DNA of 64,000 bases from Flavobacterium sp. YJ01 (GTDB lineage Bacteria; Bacteroidota; Bacteroidia; Flavobacteriales; Flavobacteriaceae), in contig NZ_CP119757.1 in NCBI RefSeq assembly GCF_029320955.1, forward strand, positions 3,224,001 through 3,288,000. The letters are read 5' to 3'. Positions 16,826 to 26,198 of this stretch are shown here, piece after piece. Below the pieces are notes generated by a model, which saw only the letters and a list, made by a program, of their open reading frames with translations, was not told the DNA's origin and did not search any database. Position 1 is the first letter of the stretch; each line of letters begins with the position of its first letter. The position numbers and the translations under genes were made by a program.

Positions 16826-17539
16826 GTGCTCGTTAAAACAAAGGCCATAGTAATTTCATCTTTAAAATTTCAAGAAAAAAGCTTGATAGTAAAATGCTTT
16901 ACGCTTTCTAGCGGGCTGAAATCTTACTTCGTTCGTGATGCTTTTTCGAGCCGAAAAGCGAGTCAAAAAATAGCCTATTTTCAGCCATTTTCTATTTTAG
17001 AAATAGAAGCGGTTCATAAAAACAAAGGCACTTTAGAAAATTTTAAAGAAATTAAAAGCGCAGTTCCTTTTCAAAGTATTCATACCGATATTGTAAAAAG
17101 TACAATGGTGATGTTTTTATCTGAAATGCTTCATCATTCGATTCAAGAAGAAGAAAAAAACGAACAGCTTTTTCTGTTTTTAGAAACAGCGCTGACTTGG
17201 CTGGATCATCACAATGAAATTTCAAATTTTCATTTAATTTTACTTTTAGAAATTACAAAATATCTGGGTTTCTATCCAGATCTTACTGATATTGATCTTC
17301 CTTTTTTTGAAATGAACGAAGGAATTTTTACGGTTTTCCACACTTCTACAGCACTATCCGAACACGAAACAGCCTTGTTTAAAAAACTTATCGATTTGAA
17401 GTTCGATAATAGTCAAAAAATCTTCCATGTAATCGAAAGGCAAATACTGCTAAAAATTCTAATTGATTTTTATTATGCTCATTTAGAGGGTTTTAAAAGA
17501 CCAAAATCTTTAGATATTTTGAAAGAAATTTTTTCATAA
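16826..17539 (+). CDS. recO: DNA repair protein RecO
   Basis: A 237-residue RecO, which helps RecR load RecA on single-stranded DNA in the RecF pathway. The N-terminus is the OB-fold signature LVKTKAIVISSLKFQEKSLIVKCFT, then the helical domain with MVMFLSEMLHHSI and LILLLEITKYLGFYPDL, standard RecO blocks. Start is a GTG at 16826; no in-frame ATG lies near. The four-cysteine zinc finger of many RecO proteins is absent, as is often so in this phylum. It probably stood directly downstream of porZ before the cassette was inserted. Confidence 0.9.
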   Translation: MLVKTKAIVISSLKFQEKSLIVKCFTLSSGLKSYFVRDAFSSRKASQKIAYFQPFSILEIEAVHKNKGTLENFKEIKSAVPFQSIHTDIVKSTMVMFLSEMLHHSIQEEEKNEQLFLFLETALTWLDHHNEISNFHLILLLEITKYLGFYPDLTDIDLPFFEMNEGIFTVFHTSTALSEHETALFKKLIDLKFDNSQKIFHVIERQILLKILIDFYYAHLEGFKRPKSLDILKEIFS

Positions 17540-17556
17540 TCACATTTCTATTTTTA

Positions 17557-17564
17557 TATATTTG
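17557..17564 (+). promoter_or_regulatory. Probable promoter -7 box of the PQQ-repeat gene
   Basis: TATATTTG matches TAnnTTTG. The start codon is 94 bp downstream, implying a leader of about 85-90 nt. Confidence 0.4.
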
Positions 17565-17658
17565 CTCAGTATTTTTTTACTAAAAAGTCCCCCGTATTTT
17601 TGGTTAGGAATGCAAATTCTCATTAATATCTAATACCAATTATTAAAAAAAATCTACC

Positions 17659-19548
17659 ATGAAGAAAATTACGTTTTCGATTATTTTGCTTCTGTCGGTA
17701 ACGGTTTCATCAATTGCCCAAAGAAAATATGATGAAATAGTTACAACAGAAAATGCTGTTCAGGACTTGGTTCAGAATGAAATTACAGGAGTTATTGTCT
17801 TTAAAGAAGGCGGAACAGTAAAGGGTTTAGATCCCGAAACAAAAAAAGTTATTTGGACTTTAACAAAAGATGATTTTGGAACTCTTACTTCAAAAGATGT
17901 CTTAAGTGATCCTGATTTTGGAAATCTTTTTAAAGAAAAAAGAGATTTGTCTACAGTTCCAGGAAGCCCTTATGTTGAGGCATACATCAATTCAAAATAT
18001 TTGATTATCAATACCGATTCAGGTAAAATTGTTTACAATTCTTCAAAAGAATCTTTTTGGGTTTTTCAATCAGATTTTATTCCTGAAACAAACGAATATC
18101 TTCTTACTCTTAAAAAAGACGGAGAAATGGCAGTTGCATTGCTAGACTTGGCAACTGGTGAGCTTAAATGGAATACAACGGTTGATAAAGCAAAATCGTT
18201 AATAAGTTTTTCAACTAAAGCTTCAAGTTTAACAAACAAAGCAAAGATTCATGGTAACACAGTTTATTATTTGCTTTATGGAAAACTATACTCTTTTAAT
18301 AAAGAAAATGGAAAATTAAACTGGAAAGCAGACGAAGATTACACAAGATTTTACGAAACACAAAATGATAAGAATATTGTGGTAGTTAATTCTGCTGGAC
18401 TTCTTTCAACAAAAGAATATATTAATGTTTTGAGTACAGAAGATGGAAAAAGCATCTGGAAAGAATCTATTAAAACTAAATATGTTGTTTATTTAGAAGA
18501 TTGGGGAACAAAATTATTAATTGCTCATGATAGCGGTTTCAACTTTTTTGACTTAAAAACAGGAGAAAAAATCTGGAAAAAAGATGCTCGTGGAGGCGGT
18601 TTGAAAAGAGTAATTCCAATTGATCAAGATTTCTTATATGTTGCAGAAAATGAAATGATGTTGATCAACAAAGATGGAGAAAAGCTTTGGAAAAAATTTA
18701 TCGAAATTTCTGATGATAAAGAAGATCCAATTTACTACTTAGGAAAAGTTGGTGAAAAGGTAATGTATCTTACAGGAACTTACGGAAATATGGTAGATTA
18801 CAAAACTGGAGTTAAACTTTGGAAACGTAATATTAAGTTTGAAAAAAGCCGTCCAGTTTTACCAACTTATGACGAAGCTACAAATTCTTACTTAGTGTAT
18901 AACGATGAGAAATTATACAAATTCGATCCAAGCATCAACGATAAACCAGAACCTTTTGCTAAAGTAAATATCAAAAGAGAAAAGGAATTAAACAGTATCG
19001 AGCAGTTTCCTTGGGGAGTTGTGCTTTCAGGTCCACTTGAAGTAATGGGAGTTAATATGGATGGAACTGTAAAATACCATTTGACTTACAATCAACCAGG
19101 TGAAACAGGAAGACGTTTAATTAAAAGTGCTGCAATTGTAGGAAGTATCGGTTTAGGTGTTGGTTCTGTAGCAAGTTCAGTTAAAGGTGCTGATTTAACT
19201 ATGACATATCGTGATTCTGAAGGTAACATGAGAACTGCAGTTGCAAAAGGAGATCAAACAAATAAGGATCAGGCGCAAGCTTATGCAGCAGGATCTGCAG
19301 CTTTAGGAATTGTGGCGGCTAAATTTAATTCTCGTTTTAATGCGATGAAACAAAACAGAGATTTCTCCTATATTTTTGCAAAAGCAGATACAGGAGAAAA
19401 AGTTTTAGTTAAAGTTAGTAAAGCTGAAGGAAAAGAGATTGATAAAATCATCTTCACCAACAATAAACCTCTTTATGAGATTGATCCGGCTACTCAGAAT
19501 ATTTTTTATGTTTCTGATAAGTCAATTCAGATCTTCAACAAGAAATAA
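17659..19548 (+). CDS. Exported PQQ-like beta-propeller protein
   Basis: A 629-residue protein with signal peptide MKKITFSIILLLSVTVSSIAQ. Repeated blade motifs end in a Trp strand: GELKWNTT, GKLNWKADE, GKSIWKES, GEKIWKKDA, GEKLWKKF, GVKLWKRN. This is the PQQ_2 (BamB-like) propeller fold, but nothing shows that PQQ is bound. After ~residue 490 there is a Gly/Ala-rich stretch (AAIVGSIGLGVGSVASSVKG) and a second Ala-rich block (AYAAGSAALGIVAAKFN) that may be membrane-embedded or hairpin segments. It probably has a periplasmic or outer-membrane scaffold role. A terminator follows, then an exported protein of unknown function. Confidence 0.8.
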   Translation: MKKITFSIILLLSVTVSSIAQRKYDEIVTTENAVQDLVQNEITGVIVFKEGGTVKGLDPETKKVIWTLTKDDFGTLTSKDVLSDPDFGNLFKEKRDLSTVPGSPYVEAYINSKYLIINTDSGKIVYNSSKESFWVFQSDFIPETNEYLLTLKKDGEMAVALLDLATGELKWNTTVDKAKSLISFSTKASSLTNKAKIHGNTVYYLLYGKLYSFNKENGKLNWKADEDYTRFYETQNDKNIVVVNSAGLLSTKEYINVLSTEDGKSIWKESIKTKYVVYLEDWGTKLLIAHDSGFNFFDLKTGEKIWKKDARGGGLKRVIPIDQDFLYVAENEMMLINKDGEKLWKKFIEISDDKEDPIYYLGKVGEKVMYLTGTYGNMVDYKTGVKLWKRNIKFEKSRPVLPTYDEATNSYLVYNDEKLYKFDPSINDKPEPFAKVNIKREKELNSIEQFPWGVVLSGPLEVMGVNMDGTVKYHLTYNQPGETGRRLIKSAAIVGSIGLGVGSVASSVKGADLTMTYRDSEGNMRTAVAKGDQTNKDQAQAYAAGSAALGIVAAKFNSRFNAMKQNRDFSYIFAKADTGEKVLVKVSKAEGKEIDKIIFTNNKPLYEIDPATQNIFYVSDKSIQIFNKK

Positions 19549-19564
19549 GAATATAACAAAATCC

Positions 19565-19600
19565 AAAGCCATCAGGATCTGATTCTGATGGCTTTTTTTT
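19565..19600 (+). terminator. Terminator directly against the next start codon
   Basis: AAAGCCATCAG (19565-19575) pairs with CTGATGGCTTT (19585-19595), followed by T8. The next gene's ATG at 19605 is only 4 bp after the T run, so the hairpin occupies its ribosome-binding region. Confidence 0.85.
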
Positions 19601-19604
19601 GCCT

Positions 19605-21524
19605 ATGAAAAAAATACTACTCTTAATTGCTTTGCTTATAATTGGTTCAATCCAAGCACAAGAAAAAATAAGCTCGAAAAAAAAGAAGTTTTATATACCG
19701 GTAATCAAATATTCAGAATTCCCTGCTCTTGATAATGTGCTGACGCAAACAGCTTTTTATCAAATGGATAAATCGTTGCAAGAAGAAGAATCTAATCTCA
19801 AGAAGCGTTTTTTTAATATTGACGGGTATATAACTGATCCTGAAAATGGTAAATTAAAACTTTATTTGACATTTGCACTGCCAAGATATACTGAAACACA
19901 GATTGATAGTGTTTATGATAAAAAAGAAAACAAGTGGAGTTATGGTGCACATTCTAATTACATTACAAATGTAAAACTAGATGTTAAAGTTGGAGATAAA
20001 ATTATATTATCGAAAGATTTTGGAGGTTCAGAATCCTATTCAATGACTGTTGGAAGCAGTCTTGGTGCTGTGAAAGTTGCTGCTTCAGAACATGACAAAA
20101 AAATTAGAACAGCCGTTAAGGATTCAGATTACAGCGATGTTGGACTTGGATTTGACAATGCTATTTATAAAACAGCGTTAAGAATTCAGGAGTTTTTAAA
20201 TTATAAATTGGGGTATACCACCAGTGAAGCAAAGATTAGATTCGAATTTGTAACCTCAAAAGGACATTCTGAATACAATCAAATGTTGGCATTTGAGAAC
20301 GAAATTACAGCTCAGATGCAGAAGATAACACTTGAAAAAGGTCTAGACGAAAAATTACTGACACCACATTTGCAATATCTTGAAAGTTTATTAGTAAAAT
20401 ATCCGGCTTCGCCAACAAATGTTAACATTAGATTTATTGTTACAAATAATTTGGCTGAAACGTATCTTTTGCTAGAAAATAAAGAAAAAGCATTACTGTA
20501 CGCAAATTTACTTGTAGAAAACGACAAACAGGATTCGCGCGGAACTGCCATTATTGATCGAATAAATAAAACCAATTTTGCAGATAAAAGATTAAGAGCT
20601 CATACGCCACGTTTTGCTGAACTTAAAAAGTTAGGGCTTAAAATTGCAGAAGAAAAAGAAGAAAAAAGGTTAGCGTTTTTTGAAAAGATTCAGCAGCAAG
20701 AAGCAGAATGGGAAACCGAAAAAACGAATCGTGAAGCATATTTAGAAAAAATTAAAACGCAAAGATTTAATTTGCTCGATTCCATACCTTATCAGTTAAA
20801 TGCTAATCTTTTGGCAAAAGTTGTCGAAAATCTCGGAGGAAGTCAAGCTTTGAAAAAAGTAGAAAAAGTACATTTGTTTTCTAAAATTTCTATAGAAGGA
20901 ACTAATATTCCTCAAACGGAAGAAAAATGGGCGACAACATCGCATTATCTTCTTAAGAAAAAAATGCCAGAAACTTATTATGAAATCGTAAACGGAGCAG
21001 AAGCTTGGAGTCATGACGATCGTGAAACGGGCATAAATGCAAAATGGGCAAAGCTAACGGCTTACGATTACAGTAATTTGTCTAAGAATGTAGATTTGGT
21101 AAACTTTCTAACTGATTTAAGGCTTGATTTGTGGAATAATTTTGAGGTTTTGGCTGATGAAATGTATGAAGGAAAAATGTGTTATCATTTAAATTATTTT
21201 GAAAAAACACTAAGTTCTGGAAACAGAACAATTCCGAAAACAGATTATCACGTCTTTATCGATAAGGAAAATTTCAATATCGTTTCTACAGAAAAAACAG
21301 AATTTGATAACGGTAACAAAAGCTTTTTCGAAAGAAAACTGTTTGGCGATTATCGTCCTGTTACGAGTTTGAATTCTGGAAAAATTCCGCATAAGATTAA
21401 TTACGAAATTGAAGATTTTAACGGAGAAACTTTTTATCAGGAAACTCGTGAAAAAGTAGAAATAAATCCTGTTTTTGGAAATCGAATTTTTATGAAAGAA
21501 GTCTATTTCGGAGGATTTAAATAA
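19605..21524 (+). CDS. Exported protein of unknown function with LolA-like C-terminal region
   Basis: About 639 residues. The ATG at 19605 is chosen over an in-frame TTG at 19599 because it gives signal peptide MKKILLLIALLIIGSIQAQ. Residues ~20-250 are an unrecognised domain; ~330-380 form a charged, Glu/Lys-rich coiled coil (AEEKEEKRLAFFEKIQQQEAE). The last ~240 residues begin LLAKVVENLGGSQALKKVEK and contain FIDKENFNIVSTEKTEFD, the pattern of outer-membrane lipoprotein-sorting-like (LolA fold) regions in Bacteroidota. It follows the PQQ-repeat gene but is separated by a terminator that overlaps its ribosome site. Confidence 0.65.
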   Translation: MKKILLLIALLIIGSIQAQEKISSKKKKFYIPVIKYSEFPALDNVLTQTAFYQMDKSLQEEESNLKKRFFNIDGYITDPENGKLKLYLTFALPRYTETQIDSVYDKKENKWSYGAHSNYITNVKLDVKVGDKIILSKDFGGSESYSMTVGSSLGAVKVAASEHDKKIRTAVKDSDYSDVGLGFDNAIYKTALRIQEFLNYKLGYTTSEAKIRFEFVTSKGHSEYNQMLAFENEITAQMQKITLEKGLDEKLLTPHLQYLESLLVKYPASPTNVNIRFIVTNNLAETYLLLENKEKALLYANLLVENDKQDSRGTAIIDRINKTNFADKRLRAHTPRFAELKKLGLKIAEEKEEKRLAFFEKIQQQEAEWETEKTNREAYLEKIKTQRFNLLDSIPYQLNANLLAKVVENLGGSQALKKVEKVHLFSKISIEGTNIPQTEEKWATTSHYLLKKKMPETYYEIVNGAEAWSHDDRETGINAKWAKLTAYDYSNLSKNVDLVNFLTDLRLDLWNNFEVLADEMYEGKMCYHLNYFEKTLSSGNRTIPKTDYHVFIDKENFNIVSTEKTEFDNGNKSFFERKLFGDYRPVTSLNSGKIPHKINYEIEDFNGETFYQETREKVEINPVFGNRIFMKEVYFGGFK

Positions 21525-21669
21525 GATTTTAAGCTTATCAAAAGCTGTTTTTAGAATTGGTTATTTTTTGATTTATTAGCTCAAAAAAATGAGAATAATG
21601 TCAGAAAGTAACCAATTCTTCTGTTTTTGTATCTATTATCTCAACAAAAGTTTGTGAAATTTAAAGAAA

Positions 21670-21703
21670 TTGGTGGTCAATAGTTCAAAATTTCTTACTT
21701 TCG
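21670..21703 (+). promoter_or_regulatory. Probable ileS promoter
   Basis: TTG at 21670-21672, a 23-bp spacer and TACTTTCG at 21696-21703 (one base off TAnnTTTG). The ATG of ileS is 25 bp downstream. No T-box-like leader is seen. Confidence 0.45.
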
Positions 21704-21727
21704 CACCTCGTTTAAGAAAAGGATAAA

Positions 21728-24700
21728 ATGAGTACAAAATTTACTGAATACAAAGGACTTGACTTGCCTACAGTAGCGTCAGAAGTTCTTGATTTTTGGA
21801 AGAAAGAAAATATATTTGAAAAGAGTGTTGCAACTCGCGAAGGTGCAGAGCCTTTCGTATTTTTTGAAGGTCCGCCTTCAGCAAACGGATTACCAGGAAT
21901 TCACCACGTAATGGCGCGTGCGATTAAAGATATTTTTTGCAGATATAAAACTCAAAAAGGTTTTCAGGTTAAAAGAAAAGCCGGATGGGATACTCACGGT
22001 TTGCCTGTTGAATTAGGTACCGAAAAAGAATTAGGAATTACAAAAGAAGATATTGGTAAAACAATTTCTATCGAAGAATATAACGAAGCGTGTAAAAGAA
22101 CCGTTATGCGTTATACGGACGTATGGAATGATTTGACCGAAAAAATGGGATATTGGGTAGATATGGAAGATCCATATGTGACTTATAAACCAAAATATAT
22201 GGAATCTGTTTGGTGGCTTTTGAAACAAATCTACGATAAAGGTTTGTTGTACAAAGGATACACGATTCAGCCATATTCTCCAAAAGCAGGAACAGGATTA
22301 TCTTCTCACGAAGTAAATCAGCCTGGAGCTTATCGTGATGTTACAGATACTACAATTGTAGCGCAATTCAAAACTTTGCCAGAAACGCTTCCAAGCTTTT
22401 TACAAGGTTTTGGAGATATCCACATTTTAGCTTGGACTACAACTCCTTGGACATTGCCATCGAATACAGCGTTGACAGTTGGACCAAAAATCGATTATGT
22501 TTTAGTAAAAACATTCAATCAGTATACTTTTGAGCCAATCAATGTTGTTTTGGCTAAAAACTTAGTTGGAAAACAATTCGGTAAAGGATTTTTCTTAAGC
22601 GAAGATGATGCTGATTTTAACAATGTGAAAAATGGCGACAAAAAATTACCATACAAAATCTTAACCGAAGCAAAAGGAGCAGATTTAGTAGAAATTCGTT
22701 ACGAGCAATTATTGCCTTACGTATTGCCATATCAAAATGCTGAAAATGCATTTAGAGTAATTTCTGGAGATTTCGTTACTACAGAAGACGGAACCGGAAT
22801 CGTACATACGGCTCCAACTTTTGGTGCAGATGATGCTAAAGTGGCAAAAGAAGCAAAACCAGAAGTGCCGCCAATGTTGGTTTTAGATGAAGAAGGAAAT
22901 GCAGTTCCATTGGTTGATTTACAAGGAAAATTCACTTCTCATTTAGGAGATTTAGCTGGTAAATATGTTAAAAACGAATATTACGATGCAGGACAAGCTC
23001 CAGAGAAATCTGTAGATGTTGAAATCGCTATTCGCCTTAAAGAAGAAAATAAAGCATTTAAAGTTGAAAAATACGTGCACAGTTATCCACACAGCTGGAG
23101 AACAGACGAGCCGTTATTATATTATCCTCTAGATTCATGGTTCATCAAAGTAACCGATGTAAAAGATAGAATGTTCGACCTGAACGAAACTATCAATTGG
23201 AAACCTAAATCTACTGGTGAAGGACGTTTTGGAAACTGGCTTAAAAATGCCAACGACTGGAACTTATCTCGTTCTAGATATTGGGGAATTCCGTTGCCAA
23301 TTTGGAGAACTGAAGATAAAAAAGAAGAAGTTCTTATTGGTTCTGTTGAAGAATTATACAATGCGATCGAGAAATCTATCGAAGCTGGTTTTCAAAAAGA
23401 AAATCCGTTTAAAGGTTTTGAAATCGGAAACATGTCTGAATCAAATTATGATTTAATTGATTTGCACAAAAATGTTGTTGATCAAATTACTTTAGTTTCG
23501 GCTTCAGGCCAGCCAATGAAACGCGAAAGTGATTTAATTGACGTTTGGTTCGATTCTGGAGCGATGCCTTATGCACAATGGCATTATCCTTTTGAAAATC
23601 AAGACAAAATTGATGAGAATAAAGATTTCCCTGCAAATTTCATTGCAGAAGGAGTAGATCAAACTCGCGGATGGTTTTATACTTTGCATGCAATCGGAAC
23701 TTTGGTTTTTGATAAAGTAGCGTATAAAAACGTGGTTTCTAACGGTTTGGTTTTAGATAAAAATGGAATTAAAATGTCTAAGAGTAAAGGAAATACTATA
23801 GACCCGTTTAAAACCATCGAAGAATTTGGTCCTGATGCCACACGTTGGTATATGATTATGAATGCAAATCCTTGGGATAACTTGAAGTTTGACCTTGAAG
23901 GAATTGCTGAGGTTCGCCGTAAATTCTTTGGAACATTATACAATACGTATTCTTTCTTTTCGTTATACGCAAACATTGACGGATTTAAATACGAAGAAGC
24001 TGAAATTCCGTTAAACGAAAGACCAGAAATCGATCAATGGATTATTTCTGAATTACATACATTAATCAAATTTGTTGATGAATGTTATGAAGATTACGAA
24101 CCAACAAAAGCGACAAGAGCCATTTCTGACTTCGTTCAGGAAAACTTAAGTAACTGGTACGTTCGTTTATGCCGTCGTCGTTTCTGGAAAGGAGAATATG
24201 CAAAAGATAAAATTGCAGCTTACCAAACACTTTATACTTGTTTGCTAACAATCAGTAAATTGAGTGCTCCAGTAGCTCCGTTTTTTATGGATAAATTGTA
24301 CAGAGATTTAACAGCTTCTACGGGAACTGAGGATTTTGCTAGTGTTCACTTGGCTGAATTCCCAAAATTTGTCGAAAACTTTGTTAATAAAACGTTGGAA
24401 AGCAAAATGCAGAAGGCGCAAACGATCTCTTCTCTAGTTTTATCACTACGTAAAAAAGAGATGATTAAAGTTCGCCAGCCTCTGCAAAAGGTAATGATTC
24501 CAGTACTTGACGAGAATCAGCGTGCCGAAATCGAAGCGATTTCTGACCTTGTGAAAGCCGAAGTAAACGTGAAAGAAATCGAACTTTTAGATGATGCTTC
24601 TGGTATTTTAGTAAAACAAATTAAACCTAATTTTAAAGCATTAGGACCACGTTTTGGAAAAGATATGGGGTTGATTTCTAAGGAGATACAAGGTTTTTCT

Positions 24701-25129
24701 CCAGATCAAATTAATCAGTTGGACAAGCAAGGAACGCTAGATATTGTTATTTCTGGAAATAATGTAACTTTATCCTTAGAAGACGTCGAAATAACATCGC
24801 AAGATATCGAAGGATGGCTAGTTGCAAATTCAAACGGAATTACAGTTGCGCTTGACATCACAATATCTGAAGAATTAAAAAATGAAGGTATCGCGAGAGA
24901 ATTAGTAAACAGAATTCAGAATATCCGTAAAGATTCAGGATTCGAAGTTACTGATAAGATTAAGGTACAAATAAAAAGAGACGGTGTTTTAGAAAATGCT
25001 GTTTCGAAAAATGAGGACTATATTAAGTCTGAAACATTAACAGATGAACTGGTTTTTGTAGACGTTTTAGAAAACGGCACAGAAATTGAGTTTGATGATA
25101 TTAAAACCATTATATTAATTTCAAAATAG
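21728..25129 (+). CDS. ileS: Isoleucyl-tRNA synthetase
   Basis: A 1133-residue class I aminoacyl-tRNA synthetase. The HIGH-type motif is in PSANGLPGIHHVMARAIKD (~55-73), the tRNA and CP1 region has GWDTHGLPVELG, and the KMSKS motif is in GIKMSKSKGNTIDPF (~680). The editing domain includes TTEDGTGIVHTAPTFGADD. The length and blocks such as YSPKAGTGLSSHEVNQ and the missing C-terminal zinc finger put it closer to the longer, eukaryote-like IleS2 class than to the ~930-residue IleS1. It is followed by the dksA-like gene 7 bp later, so the two are probably co-transcribed. Confidence 0.95.
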   Translation: MSTKFTEYKGLDLPTVASEVLDFWKKENIFEKSVATREGAEPFVFFEGPPSANGLPGIHHVMARAIKDIFCRYKTQKGFQVKRKAGWDTHGLPVELGTEKELGITKEDIGKTISIEEYNEACKRTVMRYTDVWNDLTEKMGYWVDMEDPYVTYKPKYMESVWWLLKQIYDKGLLYKGYTIQPYSPKAGTGLSSHEVNQPGAYRDVTDTTIVAQFKTLPETLPSFLQGFGDIHILAWTTTPWTLPSNTALTVGPKIDYVLVKTFNQYTFEPINVVLAKNLVGKQFGKGFFLSEDDADFNNVKNGDKKLPYKILTEAKGADLVEIRYEQLLPYVLPYQNAENAFRVISGDFVTTEDGTGIVHTAPTFGADDAKVAKEAKPEVPPMLVLDEEGNAVPLVDLQGKFTSHLGDLAGKYVKNEYYDAGQAPEKSVDVEIAIRLKEENKAFKVEKYVHSYPHSWRTDEPLLYYPLDSWFIKVTDVKDRMFDLNETINWKPKSTGEGRFGNWLKNANDWNLSRSRYWGIPLPIWRTEDKKEEVLIGSVEELYNAIEKSIEAGFQKENPFKGFEIGNMSESNYDLIDLHKNVVDQITLVSASGQPMKRESDLIDVWFDSGAMPYAQWHYPFENQDKIDENKDFPANFIAEGVDQTRGWFYTLHAIGTLVFDKVAYKNVVSNGLVLDKNGIKMSKSKGNTIDPFKTIEEFGPDATRWYMIMNANPWDNLKFDLEGIAEVRRKFFGTLYNTYSFFSLYANIDGFKYEEAEIPLNERPEIDQWIISELHTLIKFVDECYEDYEPTKATRAISDFVQENLSNWYVRLCRRRFWKGEYAKDKIAAYQTLYTCLLTISKLSAPVAPFFMDKLYRDLTASTGTEDFASVHLAEFPKFVENFVNKTLESKMQKAQTISSLVLSLRKKEMIKVRQPLQKVMIPVLDENQRAEIEAISDLVKAEVNVKEIELLDDASGILVKQIKPNFKALGPRFGKDMGLISKEIQGFSPDQINQLDKQGTLDIVISGNNVTLSLEDVEITSQDIEGWLVANSNGITVALDITISEELKNEGIARELVNRIQNIRKDSGFEVTDKIKVQIKRDGVLENAVSKNEDYIKSETLTDELVFVDVLENGTEIEFDDIKTIILISK

Positions 25130-25136
25130 TTAGAAA

Positions 25137-25517
25137 ATGATAGATGAAATTACAAGATACTCTGATGCTGACTTAGCGGAGTTCAAAGAAATAATACAAG
25201 CAAAAATTAAAAAAGCACAAGAAGATCTTGATTTGATCAAAAGTGCCTATATGAATGATTTAAATAACGGAACAGACGATACATCTCCAACATTCAAAGC
25301 TTTTGAAGAAGGAAGTGAAACAATGTCTAAAGAAGCAAACTCTCAATTGGCTATCAGACAAGAGAAGTTTATTCGTGACTTAAAAAACGCTTTATTCCGT
25401 GTTGAAAACAAAACATATGGTATTTGCAAAGTAACAGGTAAATTAATTAGCAAAGAAAGGCTTAAAATCGTTCCTCATGCAACAATGAGTATCGAAGCTA
25501 AAAACTTGCAGAGATAA
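25137..25517 (+). CDS. TraR/DksA-family protein with a degenerate zinc finger
   Basis: A 126-residue protein: a coiled-coil N-terminal half (YSDADLAEFKEIIQAKIKKAQEDLDLI ...), then a DksA-like C-terminal finger region. The finger keeps only one Cys, in YGICKVTGKLISKERL; the other three ligands are replaced (V-T-G-K). The C-terminal ending ERLKIVPHATMSIEAK is the usual DksA-like helix. DksA proteins bind the RNA polymerase secondary channel and alter transcription, often with ppGpp. It lies 7 bp after ileS. Reduced-cysteine DksA proteins are known; this one probably folds without zinc. Confidence 0.85.
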   Translation: MIDEITRYSDADLAEFKEIIQAKIKKAQEDLDLIKSAYMNDLNNGTDDTSPTFKAFEEGSETMSKEANSQLAIRQEKFIRDLKNALFRVENKTYGICKVTGKLISKERLKIVPHATMSIEAKNLQR

Positions 25518-25540
25518 ATTCACAAAAAAATATCTAAATA

Positions 25541-25572
25541 AAAAATGCGCTCTTTTAAGGGCGCATTTTTTG
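25541..25572 (+). terminator. Terminator after ileS-dksA
   Basis: AAAAATGCGCTC pairs with GGGCGCATTTTT around TTTTAA (one G-T pair), and a T run follows. Confidence 0.85.
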
Positions 25573-25725
25573 TTTAAGGTTTAACTGCTTGAATTCGTAT
25601 TGTTATATTTTTACTTTGAGAGAAATTATTTATAATTATTAAAAATAATTTTTATTTCTGGATAGTTTATTTTGTAAGAAACAAAAGCAACTGATTAACT
25701 GTACTTTTGATCGATAATTGCATAA

Positions 25726-25751
25726 AAAAACCGCTTTTTAAAGCGGTTTTT
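25726..25751. terminator. Bidirectional palindromic terminator before the Roadblock pair
   Basis: AAAAACCGCTTT / AAAGCGGTTTTT with a two-base loop. It lies 29 bp beyond the end of the minus-strand Roadblock-like gene and can also stop plus-strand transcripts. The rest of the 262-bp gap (25518-25779) shows nothing else. Confidence 0.8.
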
Positions 25752-25779
25752 ATTTTGTGAAATTTGCGAATGATTATGA

Positions 25780-26160
25780 TTACGCTAGGTTTTTTTCAAC
25801 GTCAGCTTTGTGCTTTCTTAAAATAGCTCTAGTCATACCTAAATTAGCTTTTGTTGCATCAGCAGCTAAGTAGATCATAAATTTTTTGTTTGGTGAAATA
25901 TCGATAATGTGAATTTGATTAGAAAGTGTGATCAAAATATCTTCAATATCTTGATTCAAGCCTAAAGCTTTTACGGCATTTAGTTTGGCTTTTACAACTT
26001 CTAAATTGTAAGCAGCAGCAAGTTCTGGATCAAAAGAAGGATCGATAGTTAAGTTTCCAAAGCTTAGTCCAGATTCAATTTCTGTTACAGCGACAGCGAT
26101 AAAGCCGTTTACGTTTGTTTTCATTTCAGTTAAAAACACGTTTAAAAAATCATTGCTCAT
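25780..26160 (-). CDS. Roadblock/LC7-like protein B (copy 1)
   Basis: A 126-residue protein without signal or membrane segment. It begins MSNDFLNVFLTEM, then NVNGFIAVAVTEIESGLSFG, which resembles the first strands of a Roadblock/LC7 fold, and a conserved core AYNLEVVKAKLNAVKALGL, DILITLSNQIHIID. By eye it is about two-thirds identical to the 124-residue product at 38406-38780 (for example, AYNLEVVKAKLNA is unchanged). It is the second gene of a minus-strand pair, 38 bp after the shorter Roadblock-like gene. Family function is usually binding of small GTPases of the MglA type; no GTPase gene is here. Role not known. Confidence 0.6.
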   Translation of the reverse strand: MSNDFLNVFLTEMKTNVNGFIAVAVTEIESGLSFGNLTIDPSFDPELAAAYNLEVVKAKLNAVKALGLNQDIEDILITLSNQIHIIDISPNKKFMIYLAADATKANLGMTRAILRKHKADVEKNLA

Positions 26161-26198
26161 AGTTCATTTGGGTTTGATTGTTAATAGAATTTATTTTC

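Noticed and set aside
21553..21619. AGAATTGGTTA ... TAACCAATTCT dyad upstream of ileS as a T-box or riboswitch
   Set aside because: The 11-bp arms lie upstream of the predicted promoter and have a 45-bp loop; no T-box sequence elements. It may be a weak terminator of the preceding gene.
23677..23976. Minus-strand open frame of 99 codons inside ileS
   Set aside because: It lies wholly inside a strongly conserved synthetase gene in another frame and has no family signs; a shadow frame.
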